A stretch of DNA of 64,000 nt from Ruegeria_B marisflavi (GTDB lineage: Bacteria > Pseudomonadota > Alphaproteobacteria > Rhodobacterales > Rhodobacteraceae), in assembly GCF_025673445.1 (NCBI RefSeq), contig NZ_JAOVQN010000009.1:1-64000 (forward strand), written 5' to 3'. Position numbers and translations under genes: made by a program. The notes under the pieces are model-generated. The model did not search any database. It saw only the letters and a list, made by a program, of their open reading frames with translations, and was not told the origin of the DNA. Shown here piece by piece: positions 16,826 to 24,237 of the stretch (the first letter of the stretch is position 1; every line of letters begins with the position of its first letter).

Positions 16826-17602
16826 ATGATCGACTGGGACGATGCATTCGACAATTCCAGCTATGTGCCGGGGTCGGACGGGCTGGCCGCTGCCTGGGGC
16901 GCGGCGGCGGCGGCCTGGCGCGACAGTCGGGGCGGGACGCTTGACATCGCCTATGGAGTGGGCGCGCGCAACCGGCTTGACCTGTTCCGCCCCGAGGGCG
17001 TCGCAAAGGGCCTCGTGGTGTTCGTGCATGGCGGCTATTGGCACAAGCTCGACAAGAGCTTCTGGTCACATTTCGCCGCCGGGCCGCTCAGCCGGGGCTG
17101 GGCGCTGGCGGTGCCCTCATACACGCTGGCGCCCGAGGCGCGTCTGGGCCAGATGGTCGAGGAAGTGCGTGCATCGATCGAAGAGGCGGCGCGCCATGTG
17201 GCGGGACCGGTGCGATTGGCGGGCCATTCCGCCGGCGGCCATCTGGTGGCCCGCATGGCTTGTGCCGACGGGCCGCAGCCTGACCGGCTGGACCGGGTGA
17301 TCAGTATCAGTGGTATCCACGATTTGCGCCCACTGCTGGCCACCCGGATGAACGAGGTGCTGCACCTGGACGCGGCCGAGGCCGAGGCCGAAAGCCCCGC
17401 GCTTCTTTCCCGGCGCGCGGGCCTCTCGGTCACCTGCTGGGTTGGCGCCGATGAGCGGCCCGAACTGGTGCGCCAGACCCGGCTTCTCTCCGAAGCCTGG
17501 GGTGTCCCTAACGTCTTTGCCGCCGGGCACGAACATTTCTCGGTTGTCGCAGAGCTGGGGCGCCCCGGCTCTGCCCTGCTTTGCGAACTTCTCAAGGATT
17601 GA
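16826..17602 (+). CDS. kynurenine formamidase, alpha/beta-hydrolase type
   Basis: A 258-residue alpha/beta hydrolase resembling the eukaryote-type arylformamidase. It has the oxyanion HGGYWHKLDKSFW (68-80), the nucleophile in GHSAGGH (S135), Asp about 209 in VGADERPELVRQ and His in GHEHFSV (about 235/237). The reaction is hydrolysis of N-formylkynurenine to kynurenine and formate. AGGAGG-GTCTGCG precedes the start. The tryptophan dioxygenase gene follows after 4 bp, which supports the call strongly. It is not of the cyclase-like KynB fold, so the kynB symbol is not used. Confidence 0.88.
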   Translation: MIDWDDAFDNSSYVPGSDGLAAAWGAAAAAWRDSRGGTLDIAYGVGARNRLDLFRPEGVAKGLVVFVHGGYWHKLDKSFWSHFAAGPLSRGWALAVPSYTLAPEARLGQMVEEVRASIEEAARHVAGPVRLAGHSAGGHLVARMACADGPQPDRLDRVISISGIHDLRPLLATRMNEVLHLDAAEAEAESPALLSRRAGLSVTCWVGADERPELVRQTRLLSEAWGVPNVFAAGHEHFSVVAELGRPGSALLCELLKD

Positions 17603-17606
17603 TCCG

Positions 17607-18443
17607 ATGCCCCAAGCCTATGACCCCAGCCAGGAAGGCGCCAAGATGTCCTATGCCAAGGACATGAGCTATGGCGACTATCTGCATATGGACGACCTGC
17701 TCGCCACGCATCACCCGCAATCGGATGCGCATGATGAATTGCTGTTCGTCATCCAGCATCAGACCAGCGAATTGTGGATGCGGCTTGTTCTGCACGAATT
17801 GACCGCAGCGCGACGGCTGCTGATGTCTGGCGGAGACTTCCGCCCGGCGTTCAAGATGCTGACCCGGGTTGCCCGCATCTTTGACCAACTCAACTCCGCC
17901 TGGGACGTGCTGCGCACGATGACCCCCAGCGATTACACGACCTTCCGCAATGCGCTTGGCAATTCCTCGGGCTTTCAATCGCACCAGTACCGGTTGATCG
18001 AATATGTTCTGGGCAACCGGAACACCGCCCTGATGAAGGTGCACGAACACCGGCCGGAACTGCATGCCATGTTGGCCGAGGAATTGCAGCGGCCTTCGCT
18101 GTATCACGTGGCTCTGGACGCCCTGTCGGCAAAGACGGGAATAGCGATCTCACCTGAAGCGCGCCGGATGGATAATCCGCATAGCGCGGATGCCGACGTG
18201 CAGCGCGCTTGGAAAATGGTTTACGAGAACCCGGCCAAGTTCTGGGATCTCTACGAGTTGGCCGAAAAACTGGTTGATCTCGAAGATTACTTCCGCCGCT
18301 GGCGCTTCAACCATGTAACCACGGTTGAACGTGTCATCGGGTTCAAGCGAGGAACCGGCGGAACCTCGGGCGTGCAGTATTTGCGTCGGATGCTCGAAGT
18401 CGAACTTTTCCCCGAACTCTGGCATCTTCGCACCGAACTCTGA
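17607..18443 (+). CDS. kynA: tryptophan 2,3-dioxygenase
   Basis: A 278-residue haem dioxygenase that opens the indole ring of L-tryptophan to N-formylkynurenine. Clear hallmarks are IQHQTSELWMRLVLHEL with the active-site H51, HQYRLIEYVLGN, the haem-ligand H236 in RWRFNHVTTVERVIGFKRGTGG, and the closing GGTSGVQYLRR. Length equals the bacterial family norm. The start ATG at 17607 is 4 bp after the formamidase stop. The two genes make the first two steps of the kynurenine pathway. Kynureninase is not seen in the window. Confidence 0.97.
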   Translation: MPQAYDPSQEGAKMSYAKDMSYGDYLHMDDLLATHHPQSDAHDELLFVIQHQTSELWMRLVLHELTAARRLLMSGGDFRPAFKMLTRVARIFDQLNSAWDVLRTMTPSDYTTFRNALGNSSGFQSHQYRLIEYVLGNRNTALMKVHEHRPELHAMLAEELQRPSLYHVALDALSAKTGIAISPEARRMDNPHSADADVQRAWKMVYENPAKFWDLYELAEKLVDLEDYFRRWRFNHVTTVERVIGFKRGTGGTSGVQYLRRMLEVELFPELWHLRTEL

Positions 18444-18627
18444 GTGAAGAGCTACAAGAAGATTCGACGAATTTTCCCGTCGCGCCGGGATCGGGCGCGG
18501 ACGTTTGCCCAAAGGCGACATCCAAGGGGCCAATTTCTGGTCGATCCGGACATGGACGATGCCGTTTAGGTGGTCTATCGTCGCCGCGAACTCAATGGCT
18601 CAGGCCCTACAGGCAAGAGGTAGAACA

Positions 18628-19509
18628 ATGAATTATCACAGCCCGGCGAGCTTTGCCGAGGCGTCGCGAATTGCCGCTGACGCTTCGGGCATCACCCGGT
18701 TTCTGGCGGGGGGCACCGATGTTCTGGTGCAATTGCGCGCGGATATCGTCACTCCGGATACTCTGATCGACATCAAGAAGATCCCGGGAACCGGTGAAAT
18801 CACGCGTAACGCGGATGGCAGCTGGACCCTTGGCGTGGCCGTGCCGGGTGCCGAGCTTGGCGAACATACCGGGCTGGTGGCCGACTGGCCGGGCGTTGTC
18901 GAGGCGATGAACCTTGTGGGGTCGACCCAGGTGCAGGGCCGCGCCACACTGACCGGCAACCTCTGCAACGGCTCTCCCGCCGCGGATTCCGTGCCAGCCA
19001 TGGTGGCCGCATCGATGACCGCAACCGTGACTGGGCCCGATGGCGATCGCATCGTTGCGGTTCAGGATATCCCGACCGGCCCGGGCAAAACCTCTCTGGC
19101 CAAGGGCGAGCTTGTCTCTGCTTTGCACATTCCGGCGCGGGGCGAAAACGCAGGCGACGCCTATCTGCGCTTCATTCCCCGCAGCGAAATGGACATCGCT
19201 GTGGTGGGTTGTGCCGTGAACTTGCGGCTTGACGGCGATACCGTTGTCGAGGCCCGCGTGTCCCTGGGCGCCGTTGCACCGACCGTTCTGTTGGTCGAAG
19301 ACGCCGCTGCCGCGATCATCGGCAGCGCTCTGGACGACGCCGCGCTTGACCGTCTGGCCTCGGCCGCCTCCGCTGCCTGCAAGCCGATCAACGACAAGCG
19401 CGGCACAATCGAATTCCGAACCGAAGTCGCGGGCGTGCTCGCCAAGCGTGTCGCGCGCGTCGCCTATGCCCGGGCCAAGGGCGAAATCATCAAGGGGCAC
19501 CACGGATGA
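18628..19509 (+). CDS. Mo-hydroxylase FAD subunit (CoxM/CutM family)
   Basis: A 293-residue medium subunit of a xanthine-dehydrogenase-family enzyme. FAD-binding motifs are FLAGGTDVLVQLRADIVTPDTLIDIKKIPG (about 25-54) and TLTGNLCNGSPAADSVPA. AGAGG lies before the start at 18628. In the enzyme it passes electrons from the iron-sulfur subunit to an acceptor. It overlaps the next gene (ATGA). A 184-bp gap separates it from the dioxygenase gene, so it may have its own promoter. Confidence 0.92.
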   Translation: MNYHSPASFAEASRIAADASGITRFLAGGTDVLVQLRADIVTPDTLIDIKKIPGTGEITRNADGSWTLGVAVPGAELGEHTGLVADWPGVVEAMNLVGSTQVQGRATLTGNLCNGSPAADSVPAMVAASMTATVTGPDGDRIVAVQDIPTGPGKTSLAKGELVSALHIPARGENAGDAYLRFIPRSEMDIAVVGCAVNLRLDGDTVVEARVSLGAVAPTVLLVEDAAAAIIGSALDDAALDRLASAASAACKPINDKRGTIEFRTEVAGVLAKRVARVAYARAKGEIIKGHHG

Positions 19510-19985
19510 GCAAGATCCACGTATCCACCACCGTCAACGGCGATGCGGTCGAGTATCTCTGCGACCCGCGCGAAACCCTGCTTGACTGTCTGCGCGACAA
19601 GCTCAGCCTTACCGGGGCAAAGGAAGGCTGCGGCACCGGCGATTGCGGTGCCTGCTCGGTGACGCTCGACGGGCGGCTGGTCTGCTCCTGCTTGGTGTTG
19701 GGGGTCGAGGCCGATGGCAAGGAAATCGGTACGGTTGAGGGCATCGCCGAGGGCGATGTGCTGCATCCGCTGCAACAGAAATTCATCGACTATGCCGCGC
19801 TGCAATGCGGCATCTGCACCCCCGGTATCCTGGTCGCGGCTAAGGCGCTGCTGGAGCAGAACCCGGACCCGACGGAAGAAGAGGTCCGGTTCTGGCTGGC
19901 CGGCAACCTGTGCCGCTGCACCGGGTATGACAAGATCATCCGCGCCGTGATGGACACGGCCAAGGACATGAGGGAGGCGGTATAA
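19506..19985 (+). CDS. Mo-hydroxylase 2Fe-2S subunit (CoxS family)
   Basis: A 159-residue small subunit with two 2Fe-2S clusters. The plant-type ferredoxin motif is KEGCGTGDCGACSV with a later C in LVCSC. The C-terminal helical cluster is CGICTPGILVAAKALL and GNLCRCTGYDKI. It carries electrons from the molybdenum site to the flavin subunit. It is coupled on both sides by overlaps (ATGA before, TAATG after). Confidence 0.95.
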   Translation: MSKIHVSTTVNGDAVEYLCDPRETLLDCLRDKLSLTGAKEGCGTGDCGACSVTLDGRLVCSCLVLGVEADGKEIGTVEGIAEGDVLHPLQQKFIDYAALQCGICTPGILVAAKALLEQNPDPTEEEVRFWLAGNLCRCTGYDKIIRAVMDTAKDMREAV

Positions 19986-22246
19986 TGGCGCTCGACGATC
20001 TCAAGACCAAGGATTTTGCCTTTGTGGGCACACGCCCGAACCGGCCCGACGGGCTGGACAAGGTAACCGGTCGTGCCAAATTCGGCGCCGACGCCTATGC
20101 GCCCGGCATGCTGCATGGCGCCATCCTGCGCAGCCCGCACGCCCATGCCCGCATCCTGCGCATCGACACGTCGAAGGCAGAGGCGCTTAAGGATGTGAAG
20201 GCCGTGGTCACCCGCGCTGATTTTTCGGACAAGGTGCCCTTTGAGCCGGGTCTGGAAGGCGAGTTCTGGAACGTGCTGGAAAACGTCATGGCGGGCGACA
20301 AGGCGCTCTATGACGGGCATGCTGTCGCCGCTGTCGCCGCAACCTCGGCACTCGCGGCGCGCGATGCGCTCAAGCTGATCGAGGTGGAATACGAGATTCT
20401 GCCCCATGTCACCGATGTGGACAAGGCGATGCTGGCCGACGCTCCGGTGATCCGCGAAGGCGCGGCCGACTACTCGGTGCCCGAAGGGATGCACCCGAAC
20501 GTGGTCCGCATGCACGAAAGCGGCCATGGCGACGTGGCGGCTGGCTTTGCCGAGGCCGATCTGGTGGTCGAGGATCATTTCACCACCGAAGCCACCCACC
20601 AGGGCTATATCGAGCCGCACGCCTGCCTGGCCACGCTGGGCATGGATGGCAAGGGTGAGCTGTGGTGCTGCACGCAGGGTCACTGGATCGTGCAGAAAAC
20701 CTGTGCCGCACTTCTGGGGATCGAAACCGCGAACCTGCGGGTGACCGCTTCTGAGATCGGCGGCGGGTTCGGCGGCAAGACGACCGTGTTCATCGAACCG
20801 GTGGCGCTGGCGCTGTCGCGCAAGGCCAACAAGCCGGTAAAACTGGTGATGAGCCGGTCCGAAGTGTTCCGCGCCACCGGGCCAACCGCCTCGGCCTCGA
20901 TGGATATCAAGATCGGGATGAAGAAGGACGGCACCATCACCGCGGCCGAGGGCATCTTCCGCCTCCAAGGCGGTGCGTTCCCAGGTGGACCGGCGGAGTT
21001 CACTGCCATGTGCGCCTTTGCCCCCTACAGCCTGACCAATGTGCGGCAGGTGGGTTACGACGTGATGACCAACCGTCCGAAACAGGCGGCCTATCGTGCG
21101 CCCGGTTCGCCGATGGCGGCTTTCGCTGTGGAATCGGTGATTGACGAGCTGTGCAACCAGCTTGGGCTTGATCCGATCGAGGTGCGGCTCAAGAACGCCT
21201 CGCGCGAGGGTACCAAGGCCAGCTATGGCCCGCGCTTCCAGCAGATCGGTCTGGTGCAGACGCTGGAGGCCGCCAAGGCGCATCCGCATCTCTCGGCTCC
21301 TCTCAAACCGGGGCAGGGGCGCGGCATCTCCTGTGGCTTCTGGTTCAACCATGGCGGCGAAACCTCGGTTTCGCTGGCGCTGAGCGAGGATGGATCTGCC
21401 CAAGTCATGGTAGGGACCCCCGATATCGGCGGTAGCCGCGCCTCGATGGCGCTGATGGCGGCCGAGGTGCTGGGCATTCCCTATGACAATATCCGGGTGA
21501 CCATCGCCGACACCGCTACGCTTGGTTACAACGATGTCAGCCATGGCAGCCGGGTGACCTATGCCAGCGGGTTGGCCACAATCAAGGCGGCGCGCCACGC
21601 GGTCGAAAGACTGTGTGAGCGGGCGGCAAAGAAATGGGGCATCCCGGTGGATGCGGTGAAATGGGAAAACGGCTGCGCGGTGCCTTCGGGCCCGAATGCG
21701 GGCGATTTCGACCCGCTGCCACTGGCCGATATCACCGCGAATATGGGGCAGACCGGCGGGCCGATCTCGGGCCATTTCGAAGCGACACCCGAAGGGGCCG
21801 GTGTCAGCTTTGCCACCCATATCGTTGATGCCGAGGTCGATCCGGAAACCGGCAAGACGCGCGTCGTGCGCTATACCGTGATCCAGGATGCCGGCAAGGC
21901 CATCCATCCCACCTATGTCGAAGGTCAGTACCAGGGCGGCGCCGCACAGGGCATCGGCTGGGCGCTGAACGAGGAATACATTTATGGCGAAGACGGGCGT
22001 TTGCAGAACAGCGTCTTCCTCGATTATCGCATTCCCGTCGCCTCCGACCTACCGATGATCGACACGGTCATCGTCGAAGTACCCAACCCCGGCCACCCGT
22101 TTGGTGTCCGTGGGGTCGGTGAAACCTCGATCTGCCCGCCGCTGGCGGCCATTGCCAATGCGGTTTCGGCCGCTGCCGGTGTGCGCATGCGCAACTTGCC
22201 GATGTCGCCGCCGCGCATCCTGTCGGCGCTCAAGGCGGATGGTTGA
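19985..22246 (+). CDS. Mo-hydroxylase large subunit (molybdopterin-binding)
   Basis: A 753-residue catalytic subunit of the xanthine dehydrogenase family, the part that binds the molybdenum-pterin cofactor and oxidises a C-H bond using water. Motifs are GRAKFGADAYAPGMLHGAILRSPHAHARI at the N-terminus, GGGFGGKTTVFIEP, AYRAPGSPMAAFAVE and the catalytic-Glu segment GVGETSICPPLAAIANAV. The active loop is AYRAPGSP rather than the Cys-bearing loop of CO dehydrogenase, so CO is not the substrate. The real substrate (purine, N-heterocycle or aldehyde) is not visible. Confidence 0.93.
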   Translation: MALDDLKTKDFAFVGTRPNRPDGLDKVTGRAKFGADAYAPGMLHGAILRSPHAHARILRIDTSKAEALKDVKAVVTRADFSDKVPFEPGLEGEFWNVLENVMAGDKALYDGHAVAAVAATSALAARDALKLIEVEYEILPHVTDVDKAMLADAPVIREGAADYSVPEGMHPNVVRMHESGHGDVAAGFAEADLVVEDHFTTEATHQGYIEPHACLATLGMDGKGELWCCTQGHWIVQKTCAALLGIETANLRVTASEIGGGFGGKTTVFIEPVALALSRKANKPVKLVMSRSEVFRATGPTASASMDIKIGMKKDGTITAAEGIFRLQGGAFPGGPAEFTAMCAFAPYSLTNVRQVGYDVMTNRPKQAAYRAPGSPMAAFAVESVIDELCNQLGLDPIEVRLKNASREGTKASYGPRFQQIGLVQTLEAAKAHPHLSAPLKPGQGRGISCGFWFNHGGETSVSLALSEDGSAQVMVGTPDIGGSRASMALMAAEVLGIPYDNIRVTIADTATLGYNDVSHGSRVTYASGLATIKAARHAVERLCERAAKKWGIPVDAVKWENGCAVPSGPNAGDFDPLPLADITANMGQTGGPISGHFEATPEGAGVSFATHIVDAEVDPETGKTRVVRYTVIQDAGKAIHPTYVEGQYQGGAAQGIGWALNEEYIYGEDGRLQNSVFLDYRIPVASDLPMIDTVIVEVPNPGHPFGVRGVGETSICPPLAAIANAVSAAAGVRMRNLPMSPPRILSALKADG

Positions 22247-22484
22247 GGTTCATCTCTGGTCCGGCCTGCGGGCACTGACCGGTGGGCTGGAGGTGGTCGA
22301 GGTCGAGGCCACCGACACCGGCGAGATGCTGCGCGCGCTGACCCGCGCGCATCCGCAATTGCAGGCGCCGATAGACGCAGGAGTATCCGTCACGATCAAC
22401 GGTCGCGTGATCGCGTCGGGTTTGACGGAACCGATCCCGGACGGTGCCGAAGTCTATCTGATGCAACGGATCAGGGGCGGGTGA
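22239..22484 (+). CDS. MoaD/ThiS-family ubiquitin-like protein
   Basis: An 81-residue beta-grasp protein that ends in the diglycine RIRGG, the tail used for thiocarboxylation or adenylation. The middle has VSVTINGRVIASGLTEPIPDGAEVYL, typical of MoaD-like sulfur carriers. It overlaps the large Mo-hydroxylase subunit by 8 bp and so belongs to that operon. MoaD carries sulfur to molybdopterin; a dedicated copy here may load or sulfurate the cofactor of this enzyme (inference). Confidence 0.85.
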   Translation: MVEVHLWSGLRALTGGLEVVEVEATDTGEMLRALTRAHPQLQAPIDAGVSVTINGRVIASGLTEPIPDGAEVYLMQRIRGG

Positions 22485-22561
22485 ACTCCCGCCCCCCTTG
22501 GGCAACCCCTGACGGGACACCTGCGGGCGTTGGGCCGGGCGCCGCTGCGCGGCGGGACTTT

Positions 22562-22682
22562 GCGAGGCGCTGCCTCGCGCTCCGGAGTATTTTGGACCAG
22601 AAAGAAGCAAGGGGCTTCTGCTCTTTCCTCTTGCCGAAAATATCCCGGGGGGTGTCACCAAAGGTGACGGGGGCAGCGCCCC
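22562..22682. repeat. intergenic double-hairpin repeat, copy 2 (full)
   Basis: Contains GCGAGGC-GCT-GCCTCGC (22562-22578), CCGGAGTATTTT, AAGGGGCTTC at 22609, TTCCTCTTGCCGAAAATATC, CCGGGGGG, GTCACC-AAA-GGTGAC and GGGGC-AGC-GCCCC. The blocks from 22609 recur at 71-136, and three of them at 12321-12371; the motif CCGGAGTATTT recurs inverted at about 12341. It separates the Mo-hydroxylase operon from the convergent racemase-family gene, so it could end both transcripts. Confidence 0.65.
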
Positions 22683-22694
22683 TTTACTGCGCTT

Positions 22695-23435
22695 TCAACC
22701 TCGCGGATCGTCCAGGACCGGTTCGAACCGGCGCGGCATCAGGCCAGCCTGGAACCATGTAACCATCGAATAGATTGAATAAATTGGCAGGCCGGTGCGT
22801 TTGCGCAGGTCGGCGGCGTAGGGCACCATGTTGGTGCATTCCAGTACTATGGCGCCCGCGTCGGGTTCTTGCGCCATGATCTCGTCGGCGGCGTCCAGCA
22901 TGTCCTGGCGGCAAAGGTCGAAATCTATCGTCGGCGCGTCGCCCAGGATGTCCCGGGTAAAGGCGCGGCCCGCATCGGTACCGTAGACCGGTGTGTCGAG
23001 CGGTACTCCGGCCGCCGCAAGATGCGCAGGGGTCAGCGTGGCCTTGGAAATGGTCAGGATCACGACCTTCTTTCCGGGCGGTAAAAGCGCTTGCACCATA
23101 GGGACTTGCATCAGCGACGAGGTAGCCACCGGAACCCCGAGCGCGGCCCGCAATTCGTCCTGCACCAGGGCGAGAAAGCCACAATTGGTGGTGATCCCGT
23201 CCGCGCCGGTGGCCACCAGATCGCGACCTGCCTCGACAAAGGTGTCGAGCAGCGCGCGGGGGTCGCCGCGCACCACACGGTCGGGCGAGGCGCCGCGCAC
23301 CACGCGGTAGTGAACGGGGAAGGGCCAGGTCATCGCATTGCCCATGTCGCCATGAATGCGCGGGAAGCGGGTTTCCAGCATCAGGATGCCGACTGCGGCC
23401 CCGAAAACCGTCTTTCCACCATTTTGTACTAACAT
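22695..23435 (-). CDS. Asp/Glu/hydantoin racemase-family protein
   Basis: A 246-residue protein of the aspartate/glutamate/hydantoin racemase superfamily, which also holds maleate isomerase and arylmalonate decarboxylase. The two catalytic cysteines are in TTNCGFLAL and in LECTNMVPY. The start at 23435 is chosen for GAGG five nt before it, and it overlaps the end of the upstream GntR gene, so the two form an operon. Substrate unknown. An amino acid racemase or a malonate decarboxylase role is possible. Confidence 0.8.
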   Translation of the reverse strand: MLVQNGGKTVFGAAVGILMLETRFPRIHGDMGNAMTWPFPVHYRVVRGASPDRVVRGDPRALLDTFVEAGRDLVATGADGITTNCGFLALVQDELRAALGVPVATSSLMQVPMVQALLPPGKKVVILTISKATLTPAHLAAAGVPLDTPVYGTDAGRAFTRDILGDAPTIDFDLCRQDMLDAADEIMAQEPDAGAIVLECTNMVPYAADLRKRTGLPIYSIYSMVTWFQAGLMPRRFEPVLDDPRG

Positions 23436-23442
23436 TTTGTCC

Positions 23443-24132
23443 TCAATGTTCCGGAACGTACAATTGTGCATAGGCATCGCGCACCGCCTGGGTCGCCCCT
23501 TCGCGGCGCCGTTCGATATGGGCGCGCATCTCGGCCATGGCCCCTTCGGCGTCGCGCCGGGCGACGGCATCAAGGATGCGCTGATGGGCCGAGACCATGG
23601 TCTGACCATGCGGGCCGATGGCCTGTAACCGCCGCAGATCGATCAGCCGCAAGTATCGGATGCGGTCGTTGAGATTGGCGAGCATGCGCGCCAATTCGGC
23701 ATTGCCGGACAGTGCGCAGAGTTGGGTGTGAAACCGCTCGTCCATCGCCAGCAGTGCTTCGGTGTCGGCCTCTGACGTATAATCGGGCGCGATGTCCTCC
23801 AACTCCTGCATCAGCACGGCGATGTCGCGTTCGTCGCCCCGCCGGGCGGCCAGGCGCACCGCTTCGACTTCGACCGCGACGCGGGCCTCGTAAAGATCCA
23901 TCACCAGTTCCGGCGAGAGTGAGCGGCAAAAGAAACCCCGGCCGGACTGGAAGGTCAGGAAACCTTCGGCCACCAGCCGGTTCAGCGCCTCGCGGATCGG
24001 GGTGCGGGAGGCGTCGAGTTGGGCCGCGAGCGCGCTTTCGTTGATGCGCGCATCGGGTTTGAAGGAGAAGTCCGTCGCCATGCGTCGGAGCGCATCATAA
24101 AGCCGGTCAACATTGCTTTCGGTCTTGGCCAT
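23443..24132 (-). CDS. GntR-family regulator (FCD domain)
   Basis: A 229-residue FadR/FCD-type GntR regulator. The N-terminal winged helix has the pattern INESALAAQLDASRTPIREALNRLVAEGFLTFQSGRGFF; the C-terminal FCD domain has metal-site residues in YEARVAVEVEAVRLAA, DERFHTQL and SAHQRILDAVARRD. It is divergent from the ThDP enzyme gene and its stop lies 8 bp before the racemase-type start. The palindrome at 24197-24206 is a likely operator. The effector is probably an organic acid (family knowledge). Confidence 0.9.
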   Translation of the reverse strand: MAKTESNVDRLYDALRRMATDFSFKPDARINESALAAQLDASRTPIREALNRLVAEGFLTFQSGRGFFCRSLSPELVMDLYEARVAVEVEAVRLAARRGDERDIAVLMQELEDIAPDYTSEADTEALLAMDERFHTQLCALSGNAELARMLANLNDRIRYLRLIDLRRLQAIGPHGQTMVSAHQRILDAVARRDAEGAMAEMRAHIERRREGATQAVRDAYAQLYVPEH

Positions 24133-24196
24133 CTCTGCCCCTGATTTTGCCGCAGGATATTGCCGGATTGACTTGTGCGCAAGATGTAATGCAAAA

Positions 24197-24206
24197 CTGT
24201 ATACAG
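24197..24206. promoter_or_regulatory. CTGTATACAG palindrome, candidate GntR operator
   Basis: CTGTATACAG is a perfect 10-bp palindrome between the divergent GntR gene and the ThDP enzyme gene. FCD-type GntR regulators often recognise a TGTATACA core of this kind. It is 31 bp before the enzyme start, suitable for repression. Confidence 0.6.
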
Positions 24207-24237
24207 AGATGAGCGCAGGGCTGTGTGAGGGAATCGG

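Noticed and set aside
18477..18502. GC-rich near-palindrome after the tryptophan dioxygenase gene
   Set aside because: Arms are imperfect and no T-run follows, so a terminator could not be supported.
19790..21907. 705-codon minus-strand frame opposite the Mo-hydroxylase large subunit
   Set aside because: Composition is His/Arg/Gly-rich in a way typical of antisense GC-rich frames; the plus-strand gene is clearly real.
22715..22740. GGTTCGAACC stretch resembling a tRNA T-loop
   Set aside because: It lies within the racemase-family coding region and no acceptor or anticodon stem can be built around it.
24168..24196. TTGACT as a -35 box before the ThDP enzyme gene
   Set aside because: No acceptable -10 box occurs at 16-18 nt spacing.
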